Positions 14,307-22,443 of a stretch of DNA of 64,000 nucleotides are shown piece after piece. The stretch spans positions 289,026 to 353,025 of the forward strand of contig JALHMB010000008.1 in assembly GCA_022844275.1 (NCBI GenBank), read 5' to 3'. Origin of the DNA: Hyphomicrobiaceae bacterium. GTDB lineage: Bacteria; Pseudomonadota; Alphaproteobacteria; Rhizobiales; Hyphomicrobiaceae. The translations under genes were made by a program, and so were the position numbers. The first letter of the stretch is position 1. Each line of letters opens with the position of its first letter. The notes beneath the pieces were generated by a model. That model was not told the origin of the DNA. It saw nothing but the letters and a program-made list of their open reading frames with translations, and did not search any database.

Positions 14307-16799
14307 ATGCAAGCGCCGTTCGAGATGACAAACGGGCTGGATAAGTTAAGGTCCATCATAACCAGTTTTCCTATTGATAGCCCCCACTGGAATGAAGCGC
14401 AGAATAGGTTTCAGTTTATTGATAGGTTGCTCTGCGAATGTTTGGGGTGGCAGAAGCCCGATATGCGAGTTGAGGTCAAGGACGAAGCGGGGGGTAAGTC
14501 GGACTACATCCTGGCTAATAAGGCGGTACTGGAAGCCAAGCGCGAGGCTCGTCTTTGGGAGACACTGCCTACTGGCCAAGCTTCTACTGTTAGGAAGCTG
14601 CGGCCCCTGGTGACCACCTCAAAGTCGTTCGAAGACGCTGTACTCCAAGTCATCCCTTACTGCACGATGCAAGGCGCTCCGATTGCGGTGGTGTGCAACG
14701 GACCGCAGCTAGCAATATTCCAAGCGATAATTATCGGGCAGTCGCCCCTCGAAGGCGAGTGCTTCTTTTTCAATGGCTTCCAGCAGTATCTCGATAATTT
14801 TCCGCTTCTTTGGACTCTCCTTTCGCCGGAAGGGATCGCCGAGAATCGTGCCTTTCGAGACCTCGGTAGGCACCGGACGCCACGTATCCCGCTTAAGGCA
14901 TCAACTAACATTCCAGAGCCCCACAGCTATCGTTATCGGGATACCGTTCAGGAGGAGTTAAGGCAACTCGGCGCCCTTCTCCTAGAGGAAATTGAGGACA
15001 ACCCTGAGCTGAAGCAGCAGTTCTTCTCAGACTGCTACGTGCCGCTGGAAGCAAATAACCGACACCTTCTTCTCAGCAAGAAAATCATCAATGCGAGATA
15101 CAAGCGAGTAAGTGACGATGGAATTGCGCCGTCGGCCCTGGGCTCCGCAATGCCTGGCGGACAATTGGGCATTCAGCTTACGGCAAATGCTGGCTCTCGA
15201 CCGATAGTCGTGGTCGGTGACGTGGGAGTTGGGAAAACATCCTTCTTTGAAAATTTGGCTTTAAGCATTGCTTCCAATAGCAGGTCAGAAGCATACATAG
15301 TACACATAAACTTAGGCATCAAAGCTAACCTCACCGCTGATCTTCGTACCTATATTTTGGATGCCATACCGGCCGACCTATTGAAGCATCATGGATTAGA
15401 TATATTCGCCGCGAGCTTTGTTGAGGCCGTGTATAAGAACGAGTTGGAGCAATTTGATCGAGGCATTGAGGGGCGGTTGAAGGCAATTGATGCCCGCCAA
15501 TATGAGGAGGCAAGGATTACTTTCTTGAAGAAGAAAGTTGACCGCGCGGACTCTCATCTCCTCGCCTCGCTCTCGCACCTTTCGCGTACGCGAAGAAAGA
15601 AGCTGGTGCTTGTGTTAGACAATTCTGACCAGCGAAAGTTCGAATTTCAGCAAGAAGCGTTCCTGATTGCGCAGGAGCTAGCCGCCTCTCGTAGCTTGCT
15701 CGTATTCGTTGCTCTACGGCCGAGCACCTTCTACGCATCCAAGCTGACAGGAGCCCTCTCCGGTTACCAGAATAAGCTGCTTACTATTGCTCCCCCGCCT
15801 GCCGATGAGGTTCTCGAGCGGCGAATTACCTTCGCTTTGCGTCTGGCGGAAGGCCAGGTCGCGCCCGCGAACTTAGAGGGAATTCGTCTGAATTTGCATC
15901 GAATCGCACATTTTTTGCGAGCCACCTTGCGATCCATTAGTACCAATGAAGAAATCAGGCAATTCCTAGGCAATATAACCGGGGGGAATACGAGGCTGGT
16001 TATCGAGCTGATCACTTCATTTTGCGGCAGTCCCAACGTCGACGCAAAAAAGATTGTGGAAATTGAGGCCGAGTATGGGAACTATAAAGTACCACTTCAT
16101 GAATTTACGAAGCACGCCCTTTTGGGGGAATACTCATATTACAATCCTCACTCGTCCTTAGTCGCCTGCAATGTCTTCGACGTTTCGACGGCAGATCCAC
16201 GCGAGCATTTTCTCCGGAGTCTCATCATAGCTTATTTGAGTTCGAATCTGGGGATACGTGACAATGATGGATTTCTGACCGGGGAAAACATATCAAGGGA
16301 GATGCTTCGGCTGGGTTTTCTCGACGACCAAGTAAGTAGCGCCCTCGTGCGTCTATCAGAAAAGCGGCTCATTGAAACTCCGCATTCGCATTACAGGGAG
16401 CTTGAAGTCCCGGATAGCGTGTCCCCGATGAGTTTTCATTATCGCGCGACCTCCATCGGAATATACCACACACGGTACTGGAGCGGGTCTTTCTCATTTC
16501 TGGATGCGACGTCAATTGATACGCCTATATTTGATGAGGACGCGCGCGCGAAAATAGCAGAGCTGGCTGCATCGTTCACCATAAGACAGCGTTATGATAA
16601 GACGGTCGCTTTCCGCGATTATTTAGAGACACGGTGGCACGCAGCGGATATTCAGTCGCCGTACTACGACTTTCCCACGCTTATCGAGAGCCAGCAGAAA
16701 GGCTTTGTACTGGTAGAGCGAGCACTACCGGGCGATGCGGGGCGTGGCGTTAAGAAAGCCAAAAGGAGAAGCGAGTTCAAATCGCGGTCCCGTAGGTAA
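14307..16799 (+). CDS. PD-(D/E)xK nuclease fused to a P-loop NTPase; candidate stand-alone defence protein
   Basis: An 830-aa protein. Residues 30-140 resemble the HsdR-type N-terminal nuclease: GKSDYIL with Asp66 and AVLEAKREA with Glu76-x-Lys78 form the PD-(D/E)xK motif, followed by PIAVVCNGPQLAIFQ as in restriction subunits. Residues about 300-600 form a P-loop NTPase: IVVVGDVGVGKTSFFEN is Walker A (304-311) and KKLVLVLDNSDQRKF is Walker B (433-441), close to the STAND/AAA style. The C-terminal 230 residues are unassigned. DNA cleavage triggered by NTP-dependent sensing is inferred. It is a single gene with lower GC content than its neighbours, next to a toxin-antitoxin pair and an IS relic, which is typical of defence cargo. 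Confidence 0.75.
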   Translation: MQAPFEMTNGLDKLRSIITSFPIDSPHWNEAQNRFQFIDRLLCECLGWQKPDMRVEVKDEAGGKSDYILANKAVLEAKREARLWETLPTGQASTVRKLRPLVTTSKSFEDAVLQVIPYCTMQGAPIAVVCNGPQLAIFQAIIIGQSPLEGECFFFNGFQQYLDNFPLLWTLLSPEGIAENRAFRDLGRHRTPRIPLKASTNIPEPHSYRYRDTVQEELRQLGALLLEEIEDNPELKQQFFSDCYVPLEANNRHLLLSKKIINARYKRVSDDGIAPSALGSAMPGGQLGIQLTANAGSRPIVVVGDVGVGKTSFFENLALSIASNSRSEAYIVHINLGIKANLTADLRTYILDAIPADLLKHHGLDIFAASFVEAVYKNELEQFDRGIEGRLKAIDARQYEEARITFLKKKVDRADSHLLASLSHLSRTRRKKLVLVLDNSDQRKFEFQQEAFLIAQELAASRSLLVFVALRPSTFYASKLTGALSGYQNKLLTIAPPPADEVLERRITFALRLAEGQVAPANLEGIRLNLHRIAHFLRATLRSISTNEEIRQFLGNITGGNTRLVIELITSFCGSPNVDAKKIVEIEAEYGNYKVPLHEFTKHALLGEYSYYNPHSSLVACNVFDVSTADPREHFLRSLIIAYLSSNLGIRDNDGFLTGENISREMLRLGFLDDQVSSALVRLSEKRLIETPHSHYRELEVPDSVSPMSFHYRATSIGIYHTRYWSGSFSFLDATSIDTPIFDEDARAKIAELAASFTIRQRYDKTVAFRDYLETRWHAADIQSPYYDFPTLIESQQKGFVLVERALPGDAGRGVKKAKRRSEFKSRSRR

Positions 16800-17010
16800 G
16801 CAGCGCGTTTCTTAAGGCCCAATCGATTGACGCGCAATCCAGAAACATCTTAGCGCAGAGCCGGTAAGTAGGGGTATTTGTATTAGTCGTGGCAGCATCG
16901 CTCGTCGATCCGACGCGCCGGCATGAGGCCCCTGCTCGATTTGACCGAGATTCTCATGCAAAGCTATTGCCGTCGGCTTAGTGCCGATTCAATACCAAAT
17001 CCCAATAGAG

Positions 17011-17029
17011 CGCCCGCCGTCGGCGGGCG
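17011..17029. terminator. Bidirectional terminator-like hairpin
   Basis: CGCCCGCCG and CGGCGGGCG are exact complements separated by one T. The hairpin lies between the convergent ends of the nuclease-NTPase gene (16799) and the gene ending at 17056. It lacks a clear T run, so efficiency is uncertain. Confidence 0.55.
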
Positions 17030-17055
17030 TCACTTGGAAGTCTGTGTAAGCGTCT

Positions 17056-17643
17056 TCAGTTGCGTCCGAGCGAACGGCCTTCCGGCATTCCCTTGCTCAC
17101 CACTCCACTATCAATTAACGACTTAAGCTCCGGCGCCGCATCCTGCTGCTGCGCCTCGCTCTTGCCGGGCATGGGATAGCTGGTGGCACCGGCGAGCATG
17201 GCGTGCTGCTGGCGGTCCTTCTTGGCCCAGACGCTGATGCGCACGACCGGCTCGTTGTTGCCAGGGTAGTAGGCGCCCCAGTAGTCCGGCCGCGATTTCT
17301 CCGGCGCATCGGCCTTGTAGGCATTGGGAAAGAGCACGATCTGGCGCGGTGCCAGTTTCAGGCCGCCGAGCTCGGCAGGCCCGCGCTCCGGCGCCCCTTC
17401 ACGCAAGAGCGAGGCCACCTGATCCATCGGCGCGGCCGACGTCGAGATCGCATCGGTTTGGCCATTGAACATGATGCGGACCTCGCCCGTCTTGGGGTCG
17501 GCATACTCATGCGCCCAGAGCGCAAAGTGCTTTTCGATGTCGCTGCCCGGAATGACCAGTCGGCCATCGAAGGTCGGTTTGTTGTCGCCGGGCTGCTTGT
17601 CCCGGTTCATGAAGGCAATGAAATTGCCGTGCGGTTGGTCCAT
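17056..17643 (-). CDS. Hypothetical plasmid protein, 195 aa
   Basis: The start ATG at 17641-17643 (MDQPHGNFIAFMNRDKQPGD) is preceded by AAAGGAGG-type sequence, so the longer open frame to 17745 is rejected. The N-terminal pattern, with GRLVIPGSDIEKHFALWAHE and a GEVRIMFNGQTD strand, and a second VRISVWAKKDRQQHAMLAG part look like two repeats of a small beta-rich plasmid protein. No family function is known to me. It is the last gene of the mobC-relaxase run. Confidence 0.65.
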   Translation of the reverse strand: MDQPHGNFIAFMNRDKQPGDNKPTFDGRLVIPGSDIEKHFALWAHEYADPKTGEVRIMFNGQTDAISTSAAPMDQVASLLREGAPERGPAELGGLKLAPRQIVLFPNAYKADAPEKSRPDYWGAYYPGNNEPVVRISVWAKKDRQQHAMLAGATSYPMPGKSEAQQQDAAPELKSLIDSGVVSKGMPEGRSLGRN

Positions 17644-17763
17644 GGCACCTCCTTTATGTTGTGCATCAAGAGGCTGCGCGCCACTGCATACAGCGTCAAT
17701 ACAGCCTGCCCACGCCTTGAGCACCCGCGTGCACACGCCGCCCATGCCAGAGGCACCGCACCC

Positions 17764-18783
17764 TCACCGCCCGCCCCGCTCGTGCTGACGACGTTGGTGC
17801 GCGCGCAAGGCGGCGGCCACCTCCTCCTTCAGCGAGCGTTCGGACCGCGCCGCCTCGCGTTGCTGCATGGCATCCTCCACGGCGATCCGAATGGCTCTGC
17901 GCTCGGCGAGACCCAGCGTCACCAGGGCCTTGGCGATGTCCACGCCATCGACGAGCTCCGGCGCCCGTCGTCGATGGTCTGCGAGGGACGATCCGAACAG
18001 CCCTTCGAGCGCCTTGATGCTCTCTGTCAGTCCGAGCGACGAGAACTTGGCATAATCGTTCCCGTCGGCAAGCACGGCCCCCTGCCCTTTCGTTTCGAGT
18101 AGATAGCCGGCGAGGCCGGCCAGCACATCGAGATCGCCCCATCCACGCGCGGCCGGCAGCAGACGCTGCATCTCAGCGCCAATCTCGCGGGCTTTGTCCT
18201 TGGGCATCTGCGGCAGGGCGTCCACGCCCTCGCGCCGCGCCTTCTGGACAGCGGCCTTGTGCGGGCCCCGCCTCCGTCCCTCCAAGGCATCGTCTGCGTT
18301 GTAGCGATGGGCGGGCACATAATCGAAGCCATGGCTGTCGGCGAGCTGCTTCATGGCACGGTCGAGGCGCAGATAGTCATGTGACGTCCGCCAGGCCTTG
18401 CCGCTGCCGGGATGGACACGATTGACCATCAGGTGCAGATGGCGATGGTCGGTGTCGCCATGGGCGACCACCAGCGCCTGGTGCTCAGCAAGTCCCATCA
18501 ACTCGAGCGTGCCGTCGGCTACGGCCCGCATCTCCTCATCGGTCGGCTGCTCGTCAGGATGCCAGGCAATGCTGGCGTGATAGACGGGCTTTTCGACCCG
18601 TGCCGAGAGCTTGGCGGTGGCGGCCATGATCTTGGCGGCCCGCAGGGGATCGTCGCTCGCAAGATTGCGCGCCACAATCCAGCTCACGCGCGCCGGGGAT
18701 ACCGTCTCGCCGGCCTTGCCATGCAGCAGGTAGTTCGAGAGGGCCGCGAAGTCATCATGGGACTGGGCGGCCGAGGCGAGCAT
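17764..18783 (-). CDS. Conjugative relaxase, MOBP-like (VirD2/TraI family)
   Basis: A 339-aa relaxase that would nick one strand at an origin of transfer and carry it covalently. NYLLHGK near residue 17 has the motif-I Tyr, and VVAHGDTDHRHLHLMVNRVH (about 106-125) is motif III with the three metal-binding His. The C-terminal half is helical and basic without a primase or helicase domain, fitting a small mobilization relaxase. It is coupled to mobC by a TGATG overlap. A second relaxase of another family is encoded at 22444-23904, so this protein probably serves its own origin near 19150-19380. Confidence 0.88.
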   Translation of the reverse strand: MLASAAQSHDDFAALSNYLLHGKAGETVSPARVSWIVARNLASDDPLRAAKIMAATAKLSARVEKPVYHASIAWHPDEQPTDEEMRAVADGTLELMGLAEHQALVVAHGDTDHRHLHLMVNRVHPGSGKAWRTSHDYLRLDRAMKQLADSHGFDYVPAHRYNADDALEGRRRGPHKAAVQKARREGVDALPQMPKDKAREIGAEMQRLLPAARGWGDLDVLAGLAGYLLETKGQGAVLADGNDYAKFSSLGLTESIKALEGLFGSSLADHRRRAPELVDGVDIAKALVTLGLAERRAIRIAVEDAMQQREAARSERSLKEEVAAALRAHQRRQHERGGR

Positions 18784-19121
18784 CAGAGACGGTCGATGAC
18801 CTCGGCCAGACTGGCGAGGTGCGCTCTCAGTTCATCGGCGGGCACAGTGACCTTCGGTGTGTTGGCGGCGCGGGCGAGCTGATTGAGGTTGTTGCCGATG
18901 CGGTTGAGCTCGCGGATGAGCGCGGCGGCATGACCGCGCGCCTGTTTGAGCTCGGGCCGCTGGCGCTTGTAGTAGGCGATGGCGAGGGCACGCGTCAGCT
19001 TGGAGATGGTCATGGCGCGGGCTGCGGCGTCGGCCTTGAGGGTTTCGTATTCGGCATCGGGAAAGCGGACATAGACCTGTCGGTTCAGCGGCTGGGATTT
19101 GCGATGTCCCTTTGCTGGCAT
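18783..19121 (-). CDS. mobC: MobC-type relaxosome accessory protein
   Basis: A 112-aa DNA-binding protein. The N-terminus (NRQVYVRFPDAEYETLKADA) looks like a ribbon-helix-helix or MobC N-terminal domain, and LIRELNRIGNNLNQLARAAN is the MobC signature. MobC helps melt the origin of transfer for its relaxase. The stop overlaps the relaxase start (TGATG). Upstream non-coding DNA (19122-19382) is the expected origin of transfer. Confidence 0.88.
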   Translation of the reverse strand: MPAKGHRKSQPLNRQVYVRFPDAEYETLKADAAARAMTISKLTRALAIAYYKRQRPELKQARGHAAALIRELNRIGNNLNQLARAANTPKVTVPADELRAHLASLAEVIDRL

Positions 19122-19382
19122 GGCGGATTGCGAGCCCCCCGGCGTTTGAGGGCGAGGTGAGCGCTTGAGGCCACAGCCGAATGCGCGGTGCCTGATGGAC
19201 CCATTTTGTCCAGAAAGGCATACCTCGCCCTGATGACGGCATCAGGCGCGATATACGCCCAGCATACAAGACACATTGCTCACGCCTTCATCAGCGTGTG
19301 TGCAGCACTGCAACATCCTGAGGCAATTGAAATCACCGCAACGATGCGCAAGATACTGACCGACGTGAGAGCTGGATGACGA
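19122..19382. other. Candidate second origin of transfer upstream of mobC
   Basis: 261 bp ahead of mobC. CCTGATG-ACGG-CATCAGG (19229-19246) is a perfect inverted repeat, overlapping GGCG-CGATATA-CGCC, and ACATCCTG at 19313-19320 resembles the ATCCTG nick core of RP4/VirD2-type origins. Position fits a MOBP oriT, but the nick match is short. Confidence 0.4.
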
Positions 19383-19796
19383 CTACCGGATGATGCGCGG
19401 TGCCACAGGCGACGGCGGGCGCGAATGCGATCGTTCTTCACTCCTGGCAACAGGCGGTGCCGCCACGAACCCCTGTTCGACAATCTTCCGCCGCCCCTGC
19501 GCCATGCGCCGGCGGATGAAGGGATCGCTGGTGTGGAGCGCCGCGATGGTGTCGAAGGGCACCTGGTGCAAGTCCTGCGTCGCGACGGACAATTCTTCCG
19601 CAAGCTTTTGCAAGGCGTAGACCGCGATGGCGCGAACATCCGCTGCGTGCAGCGGCTGCCCTGTCACGGCGGGGAGCCAGTGGAAGCTCCAGCCACGCCC
19701 GTCGTCATCGGGCTCAATCCAGCACTCAACGCTGGCCTTGCCGCCAAAGTAGATGCGGCGCTGTCCCTCGGCATTGCGGGTGTGCGTGACGATCAC
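19383..19796 (-). CDS. Hypothetical protein, 137 aa
   Basis: A protein with a beta-rich start (RIYFGGKASVECWIEPDDDG) and a helical middle (VRAIAVYALQKLAEELSVAT), ending in a basic tail. No family is recognised. It sits between mobC and a structured non-coding region and reads in the same direction as the mobilization genes, so an accessory transfer role is possible. Confidence 0.55.
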   Translation of the reverse strand: MIVTHTRNAEGQRRIYFGGKASVECWIEPDDDGRGWSFHWLPAVTGQPLHAADVRAIAVYALQKLAEELSVATQDLHQVPFDTIAALHTSDPFIRRRMAQGRRKIVEQGFVAAPPVARSEERSHSRPPSPVAPRIIR

Positions 19797-19953
19797 ACTC
19801 TGAAGCTACCGAACGGCAGTCGCGACACAATGCGCACTGCACAGTCGGTAAGCATCGCCAAGCAACGCGACCTATTCCCTTCAGCCCCTGTTGCATCTTA
19901 GCCGAGGGATGTCCGACAGCGCGCTCTGGCGCGGTGCTGTTTCTTCGGAGCCG

Positions 19954-20010
19954 GCTCTCGCGGACTGCCCTTTACCTCCGGCCGCCTTAGCGGGGGCAGT
20001 CCGCGAGAGC
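19954..20010. repeat. 17-bp perfect inverted repeat
   Basis: GCTCTCGCGGACTGCCC is followed 23 bp later by its exact complement. The pair is bracketed by 16-bp direct repeats differing at one base. It could be a terminator, a protein-binding site or part of a transfer origin. Confidence 0.7.
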
Positions 20011-20186
20011 TGGCGAACCCCTGCACCGCCAGGTGCTGTTTCTTTGGTGAGGCTTGAGCGGACTCACTTGCCAGCACAACGGCCACGGGCATCAGGCGGG
20101 GGCTCTGCCCCCGCAACCCCCGAAGTATTGCGGCCCGATGAAGTTAGGGGATGCATCCATGGGCAATGTCGTTGGAAGGCGTTCGC

Positions 20187-20275
20187 ACGGGCGCTAGGAT
20201 TCGTCTTGCCGCTGAGGCTGAAGAGCCGTACGGCGGTCCCGGTGATAGCTCATCGAATGGGGCGCCCTACCCGTT
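20187..20275 (+). repeat. Repeated two-hairpin motif, copy 1
   Basis: About 90 percent identical over its last 70 bases to 37501-37587. Folding potential: GCCGC (20208-20212) with ACGGC (20230-20234, one mismatch) around the hairpin GGCT-GAAG-AGCC (20216-20227), then AATGGG (20256-20261) with CCCGTT (20270-20275). It may be a small RNA, a regulatory leader or a non-autonomous mobile repeat. Confidence 0.6.
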
Positions 20276-20543
20276 GGGATTGCGGGGCGCCTTCTCTAAA
20301 TAGCTCCGTGTGTCTGTTCCCTCGCGTCAAGTTGCTTGACAGCTTTGGACTAGCTGATTGTCCAGGTGTTTATTGATTCAACATCTTCTCCCGGCCACAG
20401 TAGGGTCCTACGAAGAGGTGAACGGAGATAGCTCATGAATGGTATCGGACCGCAGTGGGTCGGAGAGATCGACCACGTGCAGGACTAAACTATCGACCTT
20501 TTAGTCGACGCAGGGGAGGTGAGCTAATGGCTCGCCGCTCTTG

Positions 20544-21632
20544 CTATATTAGGGATCGAAGCTCTTCCAAAAGTGCATCGTTCAGTGCGTTTCTATGGCA
20601 AAGTTCCATGAGCGAATTATCGTAGGTTGAAAGTTGGGTAAGAATGGAGTGAACGAGCGTGTAAATTTTTGTGCCTTTGGGATGGTAGGGATTCAAACGT
20701 GTCGGCTCCTCTAGTACGCGGATCATAAAGGTGGGCCTCGCCACCGTCGATCTGCGCTCAAACTTTATGTCTAGCGTTATTGCTAGCATGGCCGTAATCG
20801 TTGCGTGATTCGGCACGTCGATAATGTATGACCCCGGCGGATAGTCGCCGTCGTATTCCAAGCGAGCGAGCAATTTATCGGAACCATGAATCACAACGTA
20901 CCCGTGAGGGGGTGGAGTTTGCGCTGTCGAGTTTTTATGAACAAGCGTCGCTTCGTCGGTAAAAAGGCGCCCCTTCTTGAATTCGAAATGGTCCAGCACC
21001 GCCCCTTTTGTGCGGGAAATATAACAGTTGACGAAGTGACCCAATATTTTCCCGATAAGCTTGTCTGGTTCTACTTGTTCAAGGCCTAAGACGCCTGCTA
21101 GGAATGAGCGCTGATCTGAATTGGCGTGCATTGCTCGTATGATTTTCTCGGGCCTGGAGCCCCAGACATCTATTTCGGCAAGATCGGGATACTTGGCAAC
21201 CAGGTCGCGCTCAGTGTCCGCACGGAAGTCTGCTGGCAGTGCTCTAGAGTGCGGCTGGCGCGAAAGATTTTCAGGTGAAGTGTTATACTTTCGAGCTAGG
21301 GCGGCTTGCGTTAGTGGCGAGCTCCAGTCGTCAGCCAAAACATACCGCGCGAGTTTGAGGCGCTGCTTGTGGAGCTTTAGTTCCAGTGCACGTGCGGCCG
21401 CTTCCGGATTGTGCGTTTCCGGCCGACGCTCTGACACCTCCGCAGTTGTCGCCTTCGCCGCTAACATCTGCCGATGAGCAGTTGGTCGGTTCGGGCCTTT
21501 CGATACTTCAGCGGAAAGTTCGGCGTTTGGGGAAGAGGCAGCATCGATAAGCTGCACATTGATCCTTTTCGGCGCTTGGGAGCGATTGGACGCGGCGCGC
21601 TGCTTGTCAACGCGCTTGTCGGACTTTGCCAT
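20544..21632 (-). CDS. Hypothetical protein, 362 aa
   Basis: I start at the ATG at 21630-21632 (MAKSDKRVDKQRAASNRSQA); the frame stays open further but less protein-like. The first 90 residues are basic and low in complexity. Residues about 110-150 (SPLTQAALARKYNTSPENLS) could be a helix-turn-helix. The C-terminal 200 residues alternate strands and helices (YVVIHGSDKLLARLEYDGDY, GSYIIDVPNHATITAMLAIT) without a family I recognise. Lower GC than the flanks suggests separate acquisition. It may be a DNA-binding cargo protein. Confidence 0.5.
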   Translation of the reverse strand: MAKSDKRVDKQRAASNRSQAPKRINVQLIDAASSPNAELSAEVSKGPNRPTAHRQMLAAKATTAEVSERRPETHNPEAAARALELKLHKQRLKLARYVLADDWSSPLTQAALARKYNTSPENLSRQPHSRALPADFRADTERDLVAKYPDLAEIDVWGSRPEKIIRAMHANSDQRSFLAGVLGLEQVEPDKLIGKILGHFVNCYISRTKGAVLDHFEFKKGRLFTDEATLVHKNSTAQTPPPHGYVVIHGSDKLLARLEYDGDYPPGSYIIDVPNHATITAMLAITLDIKFERRSTVARPTFMIRVLEEPTRLNPYHPKGTKIYTLVHSILTQLSTYDNSLMELCHRNALNDALLEELRSLI

Positions 21633-21767
21633 GGCGTCGAATTCCAGGGGCAAGATCGTTGAACGTTTGGACCAATGGAATTGGCCCTTAAGCCTTTGCT
21701 TTGTATGACTGAATTCGGCACGATACTGATGTCGCCAACGAAGCAATCAGGAGGCTTCGAGACGCGA

Positions 21768-21796
21768 CTGCAAGGCGGGATGCGCCCGCCTTGCAG
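21768..21796. terminator. 12-bp perfect hairpin ahead of the small secreted proteins
   Basis: CTGCAAGGCGGG (21768-21779) pairs exactly with CCCGCCTTGCAG (21785-21796) over a 5-nt loop. A second hairpin (GGGGAAG with CTTCCCC, about 21810-21832) follows directly. Both precede the 59-aa gene, so they may form a structured leader. No T run follows. Confidence 0.5.
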
Positions 21797-21852
21797 GTTA
21801 GGCCGAGTGGGGAAGTTTCAGCCTTCCCCTCTCACATTCGAAAGTAAGCACC

Positions 21853-22032
21853 ATGAAGGGCAAGATCGTCAACCTGACGGCCGCAGCCGGCGTTGCCATG
21901 ACAGTTATGAGTGCGCCCCCGGCAAGCGCGTTCTCGTGCCAGACTACCGTGAGCTGCACCGGCACAATCCCGATACCGCCGCAGCCGCCGTCGCCGCCGA
22001 TGTGCACCGTCACTGTAAGCTGCAAGTTCTAA
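21853..22032 (+). CDS. Small secreted cysteine-containing protein, 59 aa
   Basis: The product starts MKGKIVNLTAAAGVAMTVMS and has a signal peptide ending in APPASA. The mature part of about 33 residues reads FSCQTTVSCTGTIPIPPQPP and then a CTVTVSCKF end: four Cys in two TVSC repeats around a proline-rich linker. Two disulfides are likely. It is followed at 68 bp by a second small Cys-rich secreted protein on the same strand. No family is recognised; an antimicrobial, surface or adhesion role are all possible. Confidence 0.6.
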   Translation: MKGKIVNLTAAAGVAMTVMSAPPASAFSCQTTVSCTGTIPIPPQPPSPPMCTVTVSCKF

Positions 22033-22100
22033 TTGACGGTGGGCTTGGTCGGTAACAATCGGCCAAGCCCGGCCCGTCCTCAAATGTGGGGTGAATAGCC

Positions 22101-22307
22101 ATGTTGAGGCTTCTGGTTGTAACCATGATTGTGGCATTCGGTTCGCTGTCGCCGGCCAATGCCAGGCCGGGTGGAGAGGTGATCTGCACGAGATTGCCGT
22201 GCCCGATTAGTTTTCCAAGGGTTCATGGACCAATGTGCTATTGGCAGAAGAATCCTATTTGTCTTGATCCGTGCCTAATTGACCGAATGCGTTGCATTCA
22301 AAAATAG
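22101..22307 (+). CDS. Small secreted six-cysteine protein, 68 aa
   Basis: The first 21 residues form a signal peptide (MLRLLVVTMIVAFGSLSPAN with AR after). The mature 47 residues hold six Cys in the order VICTRLPC, GPMCYW, PICLDPC, RMRC, compatible with three disulfides. It is tandem with the 59-aa secreted protein (68 bp apart) and closed by a strong hairpin at 22325-22348, so the two probably form one transcript. No known family. Confidence 0.6.
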   Translation: MLRLLVVTMIVAFGSLSPANARPGGEVICTRLPCPISFPRVHGPMCYWQKNPICLDPCLIDRMRCIQK

Positions 22308-22324
22308 GTCGGTGCGGTAAGGGA

Positions 22325-22348
22325 GGCGGCCCAATGTATTGGGCCGCC
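22325..22348 (+). terminator. Terminator-like hairpin after the small secreted proteins
   Basis: GGCGGCCCAA pairs exactly with TTGGGCCGCC over a TGTA loop. It lies 18 bp after the stop of the 68-aa gene. Confidence 0.6.
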
Positions 22349-22443
22349 CGATCTGCTCGTCATAAATTGAAATTTCGGCAAGGGCGAAATTGGAATTTTT
22401 ATATATCCCTCATATAGGGGCCTGAAGTAAGCCTGCGTAATCA

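Larger units (their letters stand above)
19797..20543. other. Structured non-coding region
   Basis: 747 bp. It contains a 17-bp perfect inverted repeat (19954-19970 with 19994-20010), direct repeats GGTGCTGTTTCTTCGG / GGTGCTGTTTCTTTGG on either side (19933-19948 and 20032-20047), a GCGGGGGC-TCT-GCCCCCGC hairpin (20096-20114) and copy 1 of the repeated two-hairpin motif (20187-20275). A 17-codon ORF with a ribosome site (20434-20487) may be a leader peptide. A 161-codon open frame across this region is not protein-like. Confidence 0.5.

Noticed and set aside
19891..20376. 161-codon plus-strand frame
   Set aside because: It spans a 17-bp inverted repeat, a GC hairpin and the repeated two-hairpin motif, and is not protein-like.
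20434..20487. 17-codon ORF (MNGIGPQWVGEIDHVQD) with a ribosome site
   Set aside because: Too short to support as a gene without conservation data, so it is only mentioned in the regional note.
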